DNA from: Planctomycetota bacterium
GTDB taxonomy: Bacteria > Planctomycetota > Planctomycetia > Pirellulales > Pirellulaceae
DNA length: 59,546 nt
Direction: 5' to 3'
Assembly (NCBI GenBank): GCA_029979005.1
Contig: JAPOIJ010000007.1
Span: 1-59,546 of the forward strand
Both the position numbers and the translations under genes were made by a program. Positions 34,670-44,353 of the stretch are shown piece by piece. A model generated the notes under the pieces. It had not been told where the DNA came from, searched no databases, and saw nothing but the letters and a program-made list of their open reading frames with translations. Position 1 is the first letter of the stretch. Each line of letters starts with the position of its first letter.

Positions 34670-37600
34670 TCAACGGATATAAATAAATTCTTTCAGATTA
34701 ATAACGACGTGACAGAAATCCTGCCAGACTTCCAAACTATTATCCAAACTGTCTTCGGAAACACCGAGTGCCTTCGCCTGTAAATCAATGAACTCAACAG
34801 CGTTTTGGCTTTCTGTAGCGGAAGGCAACCGCCCAACGGCCGTCAGATAGACATCATTTATACGCGTCTGCTCATCCTTACCTTCCTTAATCAGTCTTTC
34901 AGCCCAAATTTTTGCCTGGCCAATTACGAACGGATCATTCAAAAGTATCAATGCCTGCGCTGGCACGTTCGACTTATTCCTCGCACCAATCGCGTTAAAA
35001 GGAATTGGAGTATCGAAAGCGAGCATCATGGGGGAGAGAAAATTCCTCCTTACCGAGATGTAAACACTTCTTCGACCCGCCCCATCAATTGGACCACTCG
35101 TTCGAGGTCGCCCTCGCCCCGACATAAACGGGGTTAGATGGACGGGGACCGATGGTCCGTACATTTTCAAATCAAGATTTCCCGCTACTGCCAACAAGGA
35201 GTCTCGAATCGCCTCCCCTTGCAAGCGTCGAATTCTTGCGTGATGCAACAACAGATTCGCCGGATCGACCTTGTCTCCATCAACGGATGAATTACTCGAC
35301 ATTCGATAGGTTTTCGTAAGCACTAGACGTTTTATTAATCGTTTAATTGACTGACCGTCAGACGCAAATTCTTTCGCTAGGTAATCCAGCAACTCCGGAT
35401 GGGTTGGTTTTTCGCCGAGCACTCCAAAATTATCAACCGAACTAACAATCCCTCGACCAAATAAATGATGCCAGACTCGGTTAACGGCTACCCGCGTGGT
35501 CAAAGGATTATTGGGAGCGGTCATCTTTTGAGCTAACTGAAGACGCCCGCTACCGTTTTTTGGGTTCAATGCACGGTCCGAAATTGCGGACAAAAAGTGC
35601 CGCGGCGCCACTGCCCCCAGGGTTTTATGGTTGCCCCGGATAAATATTTTTTCATCCTCTCCAGTACCGTCAGTCAATGCCATCGCAAATACAGGAGCGG
35701 GAATATCTCGATCAATTTCTTCTAGCTTCTCTCGAATGGCTTTCAATTGGCCTACCTTATCGACCAATACATTTCGAGACGACTCACGAATCGGTGACGC
35801 GACCGAAACGTAGTTGTCAAATTTCCCGCCCGCATCAATTGAGCTGGATTTTAAAGACGGCAAAAACAAACCGACTAGATCCCGCTCAATCATATAGTCG
35901 ATCAACGTCGAGGTGTTGGTAACTGACAAGTCCCAACTTTTGGCAACCACTCCGTCTACCCACCGATCAACAAATCCAGCGAGGGAGTCAAATTTCTCGC
36001 CCGAAAATACTTCAGATTCTGGATCAACAGGACTCGCGCCATTCGAGAAACGAATTTGCTCCAACTCAACAAACCCATGGCCATGATCTATGATTTCAAT
36101 GTGAGCGCGGCGCCCGAGTTGGTTCCTAATGTCGCCTGATTGTGTTTCCCAGTGAAACTCAGCCGAATCGCGAATATTAAACTTACAACCCTGAAAGAGT
36201 AACGCATTAAACTCATCCATGGTGTAACCATCAATCACCAACCTTACCGTAGCATTTCGCCCCCGACAGAGATAATGAATGTGGGATTGATTCAACTCAA
36301 AGGTCGGCGACCGAATCACGCCACAAAACTTTGCGCCATATCGACCGCTGTTAATCGAGACGTTTCCATCCAAAAGCGAACCCACTGCGGAAAACACAGG
36401 AGCCTGACCTGCGACATCGAAGGCAAACCCGGTTCGGTACCAACCCTCTGGCAAGCCCTTCGAAAAATCTGCAAAAACCGTGGTGTCTTCGTCCCATTTT
36501 TTTATTCTCTCCAACCGCGATTCAACTTGACCTTTCAATTTCCCAGAAAACCCGTCATCGATCTGGACATTCTTTTTGGAAACAAGCTGAAGTAGATTAA
36601 ATGGATTTGACTTGGCCGAGGAAGTGGGATCCTTAATGGCATCCACCAACCTTTGCAGCAATTCTGGATCTAATTGAGCCTGCTTAGCTGCTTCAGCCAC
36701 GGTCAAGGCAGAACCGCTTCCAGTTTCAGGAATCGACCGCAACTCCAAAAAATCGATGCCTATCATTCGCTCAGGTTTGGCAGCCTTATTGGATTCAGAC
36801 AACACAAACGACAATCGATTGGAACCCGATAGTAGTGAGACCTTTCCAAAATCGATACTCACTTTTCCAATCTTAGGCGCAAAAAAGTCGAGCCGTTCCG
36901 ACACAACCTCGCCGTTTAGCATCACCTTCGCTATTCCATAATCAACTGCCTGAGTGAAGTCACCACTTAACAACACCGTAGCCTCTGGCCCCTCATGCGA
37001 AAACTCCACCACCCACTGACTTCCAACCTGCCCACCTCGCCACCAAAGCTGCTTATCTCCACTCCATGCCAGATTGTTTTGCTTCGCGATCGTCTGTTGC
37101 ACAACCGTTCCAGCCGAAACGCTAACCTGATTTAAACCTTCCCCTTCTATTCTTGTGGGAGCTGGTTGATTCCATTCCGGATCCGATCTCAAAATCCCCA
37201 ATGATGCAACAACATACCTTTTGAATTCTGCCCCGTTTGTGTTTGAAATTGAGTCGAGAATCTCTAGCGATAGAGCGTTACCCTGAGCAACCAATTTCGA
37301 GGCATCCTTAAATCTCGCCTCAATTTTTCGCCCCGGATCCAACATAGCCGACTGACGTCGCGAGCTTTGCAAGAACCCGGACAATGCATAGTAGTCCTCG
37401 GTCGTAATAGCATCGAACTTGTGATCGTGACAACGCGCACAGGCCACCGTCATTCCCAGAAACGTTTTCGTCATGACGTCGATCTGATTATCGATCGTTC
37501 TCGCTTCCTCCGCTTTCGCATCAACCGGCGAATGCTTGGCCTCGCCCAAAAACCAAAATCCAGTCCCTAAAATTGACTCGTTATAATCTTCCGTAGTGTG

Positions 37601-38539
37601 ACGCCGTGGACGAGCCAGAAGATCGCCCGCGATGTGTTCCTGCAATAGCTGTTTGTAGGAAACATCCTCGTTAAAGGCTCGAATTAAATAATCACGATAG
37701 CGAAAAGCATTTCGAATTTCATAATCAAATTCATGTCCCCCGGATTCTGCATATCGAATCAAATCCATCCAGTGCCGCGCCCATCGCTCTCCGAACCGGT
37801 CAGACTCTAATAGTCCGTCTACCACCTTTTCAAACGCACGGGGGTTCTCATCACTGACGAAAGACTCAACCATTTCGGGCGAAGGTGGTAAGCCGATCAG
37901 ATCAAAATAGGCTCTTCGAATCAAAACCCTTCGCTCAGCTTCAACCGCAGGGCTTAAGCCGGCCAATTCCAATTTCTTCAAAATAAAGTTGTCCACCGGA
38001 TCTGCCGGCCAGTCAGCATCCTCAACGGAGGGTACTGGGGGTTGCTTGATTGGCTTCCAAACCCAGTGCGAAGCTTTTCGAGCCTCAAGATCAAAGGCTT
38101 CTCGCTGCACCTCCTCGGTTTCACCAGTCTCGGGCCACGCCGCGCCGTCCTTAACCCATTTCGTCAAAATCTCAATTTCTTCCGCAGACATCTTGGTATC
38201 CGGGGGCATTTCATAAACATCACCATAGTTGATGGCGTCAATGAGTAAGCTCTCCTCGGGTGCACCTGCGACCACCGCGGGTCCTGTGTCTCCGCCAAAC
38301 AACATTCCCTTCCGGGAAGATAAATTCAGCCCCCCCTCGAGCGGTTTAGACTCGGGCCCGTGGCAACTGAAACACTTGTCTACGAGTAACGGACGAACTT
38401 TCTTTTCAAAAAATTCAATTTGCGCCGATGTGAACGTTGCCGATTTATCCGCTTCCAATTCTTGAGCCTTCAGACAAGACGAAGCGGCAAGCAATCCAAC
38501 AAGCACTAAGACAACCGGTGGAAAAAATAACTTTATCAT
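34670..38539 (-). CDS. Planctomycete cytochrome PSCyt1-DUF1549-DUF1553 protein
   Basis: A 1289-aa exported protein. After a signal peptide (residues 1-25) comes a PSCyt1 cytochrome c domain with the heme motif CFSCH (56-60) and a distal Met region YEMPPD. DUF1549 follows (about 165-400), with RHWMDLIRYAESGGHE and MTVACARCHDHKFD, which contains a second CxxCH. The C-terminal DUF1553 (about 1010-1260) has TTRVAVNRVWHHLFGRGIV and LLNDPFV. Between the DUFs about 500 residues look like one or two beta-sandwich carbohydrate-binding-type domains, longer than in most homologues. It probably handles redox chemistry or polymer binding in the periplasm with its DUF1501 partner. Function remains unproven. 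Confidence 0.92.
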   Translation of the reverse strand: MIKLFFPPVVLVLVGLLAASSCLKAQELEADKSATFTSAQIEFFEKKVRPLLVDKCFSCHGPESKPLEGGLNLSSRKGMLFGGDTGPAVVAGAPEESLLIDAINYGDVYEMPPDTKMSAEEIEILTKWVKDGAAWPETGETEEVQREAFDLEARKASHWVWKPIKQPPVPSVEDADWPADPVDNFILKKLELAGLSPAVEAERRVLIRRAYFDLIGLPPSPEMVESFVSDENPRAFEKVVDGLLESDRFGERWARHWMDLIRYAESGGHEFDYEIRNAFRYRDYLIRAFNEDVSYKQLLQEHIAGDLLARPRRHTTEDYNESILGTGFWFLGEAKHSPVDAKAEEARTIDNQIDVMTKTFLGMTVACARCHDHKFDAITTEDYYALSGFLQSSRRQSAMLDPGRKIEARFKDASKLVAQGNALSLEILDSISNTNGAEFKRYVVASLGILRSDPEWNQPAPTRIEGEGLNQVSVSAGTVVQQTIAKQNNLAWSGDKQLWWRGGQVGSQWVVEFSHEGPEATVLLSGDFTQAVDYGIAKVMLNGEVVSERLDFFAPKIGKVSIDFGKVSLLSGSNRLSFVLSESNKAAKPERMIGIDFLELRSIPETGSGSALTVAEAAKQAQLDPELLQRLVDAIKDPTSSAKSNPFNLLQLVSKKNVQIDDGFSGKLKGQVESRLERIKKWDEDTTVFADFSKGLPEGWYRTGFAFDVAGQAPVFSAVGSLLDGNVSINSGRYGAKFCGVIRSPTFELNQSHIHYLCRGRNATVRLVIDGYTMDEFNALLFQGCKFNIRDSAEFHWETQSGDIRNQLGRRAHIEIIDHGHGFVELEQIRFSNGASPVDPESEVFSGEKFDSLAGFVDRWVDGVVAKSWDLSVTNTSTLIDYMIERDLVGLFLPSLKSSSIDAGGKFDNYVSVASPIRESSRNVLVDKVGQLKAIREKLEEIDRDIPAPVFAMALTDGTGEDEKIFIRGNHKTLGAVAPRHFLSAISDRALNPKNGSGRLQLAQKMTAPNNPLTTRVAVNRVWHHLFGRGIVSSVDNFGVLGEKPTHPELLDYLAKEFASDGQSIKRLIKRLVLTKTYRMSSNSSVDGDKVDPANLLLHHARIRRLQGEAIRDSLLAVAGNLDLKMYGPSVPVHLTPFMSGRGRPRTSGPIDGAGRRSVYISVRRNFLSPMMLAFDTPIPFNAIGARNKSNVPAQALILLNDPFVIGQAKIWAERLIKEGKDEQTRINDVYLTAVGRLPSATESQNAVEFIDLQAKALGVSEDSLDNSLEVWQDFCHVVINLKEFIYIR

Positions 38540-38681
38540 TGGCGATTTATTAAAATGGTTGCTACAAATTCATTACTTCAGATAGCCGCGTCTCGGCGGC
38601 CCTAGTCTAAAGTCCAATTTATAATTCGTCAAAATAGATTAACCACAATTTCGACACGGTATTATTACCAACAAATATCAA

Positions 38682-38709
38682 TTGCACTCAAATGTTCAAC
38701 GAAAATAAT
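38682..38709 (+). promoter_or_regulatory. Candidate promoter of the FAD/Fe-S dehydrogenase gene
   Basis: TTGCAC (38682-38687) and AATAAT (38704-38709) are spaced by 16 nt, about 75 nt upstream of the ATG, in a 242-nt divergent gap that otherwise shows only AT-rich sequence. A fair but unproven match. Confidence 0.3.
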
Positions 38710-38781
38710 AAAAACAAATCAGAACACTGGGAATTCAGATAGTTTAACCATAAATCTAATTCCTACGAGTTTACCTCGCTT

Positions 38782-41760
38782 ATGATCGCCCCTGACCTTC
38801 AACGTCAACTTGAACGAATCAGCTCTCTCCTAGACGGGGAAATGCACGTTTCCAGTTTAATGAGAAGCGCGTATTCGACCGATGCGTCCGTTTACCGCGA
38901 ACAACCATTGGCAGTTGCAATTCCACGGTCAGTTACAGATATCCAGAAGCTTATTAAATTCGCGGGCGAATACGAATTGAGTCTGATACCTCGCGCAGCC
39001 GGAACCTCACTAGCCGGGCAGGTAGTTGGAAACGGAATAATCGTAGATATCTCTCAACATTTTACCAGCATTCTAGAAATCAATACTTCGCAGCGGTGGG
39101 TGCGGGTACAACCCGGCGTAATTCGCGATGAATTAAACCTGGCACTGAGACCATTCGGTTTAATGTTCGGCCCGGAAACATCCACTTCCAACCGCGCAAT
39201 GATGGGCGGGATGCTGGGTAATAATTCATGCGGCTCAAACTCAATAAGATTTGGTAGCACTCGCGATCATACTCTCGAAGTCAGTGGCTTTCTTTCCGAC
39301 GGCACCTCCACTTCATTCAAAAAGTTAAACACTCAACAGTTTAAGCAAAAATGTGACTCCGACCCGGAACTTTTAGAAACCAAAATTTATCGGGGCATTC
39401 GTGATTTGCTCATCCCAACCGAAGCCAAATCGGAAATCCGAAAACAATTTCCCAAACCAGAAATTAAGCGACGTAATACGGGTTACGCACTCGACCTACT
39501 GATGGATGCCAACGCGTTGGATCCTGAGAGTGAACTCCCTTTTAACTTTTGCAACCTTCTGGCCGGATCGGAGGGAACACTTTTTTTTGCAACCGAGTTA
39601 AAATTAAACTGCATCCCCCTCCCCCCCTCTTCGGTCGGTGTGCAATGCGCGCATTTCCCTTCGGTTAAAGATGCGCTTGAAGCGACACAAATTGCCGTGA
39701 AACACAATCCTTACGCCGTTGAGTTAATCGATCACCACATTCTTGACGGCGCTTCCCGCAATCTCCAACAAATAGAAAATATGTCCTTCATTGTTGGATC
39801 GCCGAAAGCCGTACTCATTACAGAGCTGCGGGGTAACACAGAATCAGAGGTTCAATTCAAGCTAGAGCAGCTTAAATCGGAATTAGTAAAATCCAGCCTC
39901 GGGACAGCCTACCCGACCTTGCTCGGTGAGGAGACAAAACAGGTCTGGGAGTTGCGAAAAGCCGGACTGGGAGTTCTTTCCAATGCACCGGGAGACGCGA
40001 AACCCGTCGCGGTGATCGAGGATACGGCAGTAGCGCTGCCCGACCTCCCCGATTTCATCGGTGACTTGAACAACATCCTCCAAAACAAATACGATTTAGA
40101 TTGCGTGCATTACGCGCACGCCGGATCGGGAGAGCTTCACCTACGCCCAATTCTAAATCTAAAATCAAAATCTGATCAGCGCGTTTTCCGCGCCGTTGCT
40201 CAAGACATTGCCCGACTGGTGAAATCTTATCGCGGCTCTTTAAGTGGAGAACACGGCGACGGACGACTGCGTGGCGAGTTCTTAGAATCCATGATCGGAA
40301 GCAAAAACTTTGCTGTCGTCAAACAAATAAAAGAACTTTGGGACCCGAACAACGTATTCAATCCGGGGAAAATCATTGGCTCCCCCCCAATGAACACTCA
40401 CCTCAGGTATCGTCCGGACCAAAAAACGACCGAGGTAAACACCGTCTACGACTTTGAAAAAGAACAAGGAATACTACGTGCCGCAGAGTTATGCAGTGGC
40501 TCTGGTGATTGTCGGAAAACCGAATTGACGGGCGGGACAATGTGCCCCAGTTACATGGCTACCCGCAACGAACTGGACTCCACACGTGCTAGAGCCAACC
40601 TCCTTCGAGAGACGCTTACCAATCCGGTTAACCCAGCGCACCCTCTAGCGAACGATGACCTGAAAAAAGTCATGGAACTATGCCTTTCCTGCAAAGGCTG
40701 TAAGCGTGAATGCCCTTCCAATGTCGATGTGAGCAAGCTCAAGTCAGAATTCCTGCAAGCTTACTATGACACGAATGGTGTTCCCAAAATTGCTAAACGC
40801 ATTGCAAATTTCTCTCGGAACATCAAACACGCTCATCGTTTCAGTCGGCCATTGAACCGTTTACTTAAAAACCCATTCACAGGAAACATGTTAAAAAAAT
40901 GGCTCGGAATTGCTCCTGAGCGTTCCCTGCCAACCCTTCCGAAATATACTTTTCGACAGTGGTTTACAAATCGCCGTCCCATCACAAATCTTAAATCTCA
41001 AGGAAGCGTCTATCTGTTTTGCGATGAATTCACCAATTACCTTGAACCTGACATCGGCAAGGCAGCGGTGGAACTTCTTGAAAACCTTGGGTTTGAAGTA
41101 AAGCTACCTTTTCACGAGGAGAGCGGGCGATCTGCAATTTCGCAAGGACTTCTTCGAATGGCGAAAAACTACGCCAATGAGAATGTCCGACAATTCCGAG
41201 AACTGATCGGACCGAACGCCCCTCTGGTGGGAATTGAACCGTCTGCCATCCTTACATTTCGGGACGAGTACCCCGCTCTTGTTGACAAATCGCTCAGAGA
41301 ATCAGCAAACGAATTAGCAAAACACGCATTCATGTTTGACGAGTTCATCGAAACGCAGATTGATGAGGGTAAAATCCACTCGGATCAATTCGAGGCCAAA
41401 AAACAGATCATTCGATTACATGGACACTGCCACCAGAAAGCACTCGCATCACTCAAACCGACCGTTAGGATGTTGCAACTTCCAGCAGGCCATTGTGTAC
41501 GCTTAATCCCATCGGGATGCTGTGGAATGGCCGGTTCATTTGGATATTCTCGGGAGCACTACGATCTCTCCATGAAAATTGGCGAACTCGTATTGTTTCC
41601 AAAAATCCGAGCGGAAGAACCGAATTCCATTATCGCCGCCCCGGGAACTAGCTGCCGTCACCAGATTCTGGACGGAACGGGTCGTTTAGCCCAGCATCCG
41701 ATAGAAATTCTTAACGCTCGTCTGAAGCGTCCTGAATCGCCCATCACCCAAGCAAAGTGA
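38782..41760 (+). CDS. FAD-binding and Fe-S fusion dehydrogenase (D-lactate/glycolate/2-hydroxyglutarate type)
   Basis: A 992-aa fusion of a GlcD-like flavoprotein and a GlcF-like Fe-S protein, resembling YdiJ. The FAD-binding PCMH domain (about 40-270) has IPRAAGTSLAGQVVGNG and GGMLGNNSCGSNSIRFG. The FAD-linked C-terminal part has YAHAGSGELHLRP and SGEHGDGRLRGEF with the metal/substrate His. A bis-4Fe-4S module follows (CSGSGDCRK...CP at about 573-590 and CLSCKGCKRECPSNVD near 635-650). Two CCG-type cysteine motifs end it: LHGHCHQKA and PSGCCGMAGSFGY. It should oxidise a D-2-hydroxy acid and pass electrons to the respiratory chain. The substrate cannot be fixed. It has no signal peptide. Confidence 0.9.
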   Translation: MIAPDLQRQLERISSLLDGEMHVSSLMRSAYSTDASVYREQPLAVAIPRSVTDIQKLIKFAGEYELSLIPRAAGTSLAGQVVGNGIIVDISQHFTSILEINTSQRWVRVQPGVIRDELNLALRPFGLMFGPETSTSNRAMMGGMLGNNSCGSNSIRFGSTRDHTLEVSGFLSDGTSTSFKKLNTQQFKQKCDSDPELLETKIYRGIRDLLIPTEAKSEIRKQFPKPEIKRRNTGYALDLLMDANALDPESELPFNFCNLLAGSEGTLFFATELKLNCIPLPPSSVGVQCAHFPSVKDALEATQIAVKHNPYAVELIDHHILDGASRNLQQIENMSFIVGSPKAVLITELRGNTESEVQFKLEQLKSELVKSSLGTAYPTLLGEETKQVWELRKAGLGVLSNAPGDAKPVAVIEDTAVALPDLPDFIGDLNNILQNKYDLDCVHYAHAGSGELHLRPILNLKSKSDQRVFRAVAQDIARLVKSYRGSLSGEHGDGRLRGEFLESMIGSKNFAVVKQIKELWDPNNVFNPGKIIGSPPMNTHLRYRPDQKTTEVNTVYDFEKEQGILRAAELCSGSGDCRKTELTGGTMCPSYMATRNELDSTRARANLLRETLTNPVNPAHPLANDDLKKVMELCLSCKGCKRECPSNVDVSKLKSEFLQAYYDTNGVPKIAKRIANFSRNIKHAHRFSRPLNRLLKNPFTGNMLKKWLGIAPERSLPTLPKYTFRQWFTNRRPITNLKSQGSVYLFCDEFTNYLEPDIGKAAVELLENLGFEVKLPFHEESGRSAISQGLLRMAKNYANENVRQFRELIGPNAPLVGIEPSAILTFRDEYPALVDKSLRESANELAKHAFMFDEFIETQIDEGKIHSDQFEAKKQIIRLHGHCHQKALASLKPTVRMLQLPAGHCVRLIPSGCCGMAGSFGYSREHYDLSMKIGELVLFPKIRAEEPNSIIAAPGTSCRHQILDGTGRLAQHPIEILNARLKRPESPITQAK

Positions 41761-41844
41761 GCAACTCTGCCTATGCCCTCTTCGCGTAGATAAAAATCAG
41801 TCTAGAATACCGTTTTACGAAAAATAGAAACGGCGTTGAGACTT

Positions 41845-43104
41845 ATGGAACAACAGATTTTTCACCATACCTACGCGAACGGTATCACACTCGTCGCGCA
41901 GCCAATGCCTTGGCTTGAGTCGGCTGCATTTTCCATTGCCGTTCCCGCTGGGTGCCGATACGACGCGACTTCCCAGCGAGGGATTGCTAATTTCGTTTGT
42001 GAAATGGTTCAACGAGGTTGTGGAGACTTAAACAGCCGCGAATATATCGAAACACTCGAATCGTTAGGAGTTGACTACTCTTCTTCAGCGTCGCTTTATA
42101 ACACCAATTTTGGCGGCGCTATGCAAGCCGCCCAGCTTCACGATGCATTACGCGTCTATGCCGATGTACTCCAGCGTCCGACTTTCCCCGAAGAACAACT
42201 TGAAGATGGCAGATTAGTTTGCTTTCAGGAAATCGCGGCATTGCGAGACGATCTCGCTCAGCGAGCTTTACAAAGGCTTCGCTTGAATTTTTACGGGGCA
42301 ATCGATGGAAGGAATTGCGAGGGAACGCTTGAGACAGTGCAAAGCATTACCCTTGACGAAATCAAAGATTTTTACGATCGCCACTATCGCCCGAATGGAT
42401 TGATCATTGCCTGTGCTGGAAAACTTGACTTTGATTCACTTCAAGCACATGTCGGTGAGCTTTTCCAAGACTGGCAACCTAAACCTGAACCGGTTGTCGC
42501 ATCCGAGCCATCCCGACATGGCATTGAACACATTGAACACGAAAGTGAACAAACTCATATTGCCATTGCCTACCCCGGCGTTCCCTATTCCCATGAGAAC
42601 TACTATCTCAATCGGGGAGCGATTGGTGTTCTTTCTGGAGGCATGAGTTCGCGGTTGTTCACTGAAGTCCGTGAAAAACGGGGATTGTGCTACACCGTAT
42701 TTGCCTCCTGCCATACTCTGAAAGATAAAGGTGCAGTTCTCTGCTACAGCGGAACCACTAATGAAAGAGCTCAGGAAACCCTTGATGTTATCATTGAGGA
42801 ACTCCAAAAAATGGCTTTGGGAATTAAAGAGGACGAACTGCGCCGCCTTAAAGTTCAGGTGAAAAGCGGCATGATTATGCAACAGGAATCATGCCGTGGC
42901 CGTGCAGGATCAATCGCCGGCGATTGGTTTCACCTCGGTCGCGTTCGCACACTTGATGAAGTCAATGAAAAAATCAATGAGTTAACGGTTGAATCAATCA
43001 ACGAATATCTCGCCGCCAATCCCCCGAAAAGTTTCGACATCGTCACTTTAGGGCCACAACCTCTGGAGTATGAAGCAAATGGAATATCGGCAACACAGGC
43101 TTAA
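41845..43104 (+). CDS. M16-family peptidase-like subunit lacking the zinc-binding motif
   Basis: A 419-aa M16 (pitrilysin) fold protein. Where active members have HxxEH, this one reads NFVCE in GIANFVCEMVQRG, so it cannot bind zinc. It keeps the second-half SSRLFTEVREKRGLCYTV motif, whose Arg/Tyr complete the active site of a partner subunit. It is thus the alpha-type, non-catalytic half of a heterodimer whose catalytic half is the next gene. The frame opens at a TTG nine bases earlier, but the ATG is the better start. The stop overlaps the start region of the next gene, giving tight coupling. No signal peptide, so it is likely cytoplasmic. Confidence 0.88.
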   Translation: MEQQIFHHTYANGITLVAQPMPWLESAAFSIAVPAGCRYDATSQRGIANFVCEMVQRGCGDLNSREYIETLESLGVDYSSSASLYNTNFGGAMQAAQLHDALRVYADVLQRPTFPEEQLEDGRLVCFQEIAALRDDLAQRALQRLRLNFYGAIDGRNCEGTLETVQSITLDEIKDFYDRHYRPNGLIIACAGKLDFDSLQAHVGELFQDWQPKPEPVVASEPSRHGIEHIEHESEQTHIAIAYPGVPYSHENYYLNRGAIGVLSGGMSSRLFTEVREKRGLCYTVFASCHTLKDKGAVLCYSGTTNERAQETLDVIIEELQKMALGIKEDELRRLKVQVKSGMIMQQESCRGRAGSIAGDWFHLGRVRTLDEVNEKINELTVESINEYLAANPPKSFDIVTLGPQPLEYEANGISATQA

Positions 43105-44317
43105 GAATGGCCTGAACATACTCGCCGAATGCAATCCTCAGGCCTACACCTCGGCGTTTGGATTTTTTGTACGAACCGGCGCCCGGGATGAAACCTCGGA
43201 AATTAGCGGCGTCAGCCATTTTTTGGAGCACATGGTTTTTAAAGGAACGCCCAACCGCTCGGCCGCTCAGGTTAATCTCGAATTGGATGAAATGGGCTCA
43301 TCCAGTAATGCCCGTACCGGTGAAGAGAGTACGATTTATCACGCGGCGGTCCTTCCTGAATTTCAAGGACAGGTTGTAGAGTTATTAAGCGATATCATGC
43401 GCCCGTCGCTGCGTGTCGACGACTTCGAGACAGAAAAACAGGTCATTATCGAAGAAATTAAAATGTACGATGACCAGCCTCCCTATGGCGGTTATGAACG
43501 AATGATGTCGGAGTTTTTTGGCAAGCACCCCTTAGGGCAATCAGTGCTCGGAACGGTCGAATCAGTCTCCGGGCTCACGCCCGAGAGCATGATGAGTTAC
43601 TTCGAAGAACGGTACAGTCCCTCCAACATCTGTTTTGCAGGGGCCGGGAAAATTGATTTCGACAAACTCGTCGAAGACCTGGAAAAACACTGCGGAGAGT
43701 GGACACCATTTTCCCCGAAACGTTCAACCCAAACTGCCGACTATCAATCGGGGTTTGTGTCTATGCACAAGCCAAATTCCCACCAGCAGTACATCTTGCA
43801 AATGGCCGCTGGGCCAGCGTCGTCGCAGGAAATTCGGTTCGCAACTGCCGTACTCTGCAGCATCATTGGTGACGATAGCGGCAGCCGACTTTATTGGGAA
43901 TTCCTTGACTCGGGACTTGCCGAATCGGCAGGTATGGGTGGGTATGACTATCAGGGAAGCGGAGCCATTATGACGTTCATTTGCTGTAGCCCCGATCAAG
44001 CCCAGGAGAACCTGAGCCGTCTGGCAAAGCTGCAGCAGTCCATTCGAAAAGATGGGATTACCCAAAAAGAATTAAATCTGGCCAAACGGAAAATTGCCTC
44101 GCATATTGTTTTAGCTAGTGAACGAACTAACAGCCGAATGTTTTCAATTGGCTCTCAATGGCTTAGCGAAGAAAGCTTCAAAACAGTAGCCGAGATCGCC
44201 GCAATCTACGAATCGATCACACTTGATCAAATCCATGAAGCCATCGAATCCTATCCACTTGACCAAAACATGACCGTCACCGTCGGACCCTGCGAGAACT
44301 TAGTCGCGCCCGATTAG
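43079..44317 (+). CDS. M16-family zinc peptidase, catalytic subunit
   Basis: A 412-aa M16 peptidase with the inverted zinc motif HFLEH in SGVSHFLEHMVFKGT and the third ligand Glu in VIIEEIKMYDDQP about 75 residues later. The second half has DDSGSRLYWEFLDSGLAESAG in place of the usual R/Y motif, so the Arg/Tyr pair is supplied by the partner. The gene overlaps the previous one by 26 bases. Two ATGs compete: the first is 1 nt after GGAG, the second (chosen) 10 nt after it. It should cut short peptides or degrade presequence-like substrates in the cytoplasm as a heterodimer. Confidence 0.88.
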   Translation: MEYRQHRLKNGLNILAECNPQAYTSAFGFFVRTGARDETSEISGVSHFLEHMVFKGTPNRSAAQVNLELDEMGSSSNARTGEESTIYHAAVLPEFQGQVVELLSDIMRPSLRVDDFETEKQVIIEEIKMYDDQPPYGGYERMMSEFFGKHPLGQSVLGTVESVSGLTPESMMSYFEERYSPSNICFAGAGKIDFDKLVEDLEKHCGEWTPFSPKRSTQTADYQSGFVSMHKPNSHQQYILQMAAGPASSQEIRFATAVLCSIIGDDSGSRLYWEFLDSGLAESAGMGGYDYQGSGAIMTFICCSPDQAQENLSRLAKLQQSIRKDGITQKELNLAKRKIASHIVLASERTNSRMFSIGSQWLSEESFKTVAEIAAIYESITLDQIHEAIESYPLDQNMTVTVGPCENLVAPD

Positions 44318-44353
44318 CCGGATTCATTGTCTGCTTGATTCATCGTCTCTGAT

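Noticed and set aside
42436..42882. Antisense 148-codon frame within the first M16 gene
   Set aside because: Shadow of a conserved coding sequence with no own start signal.
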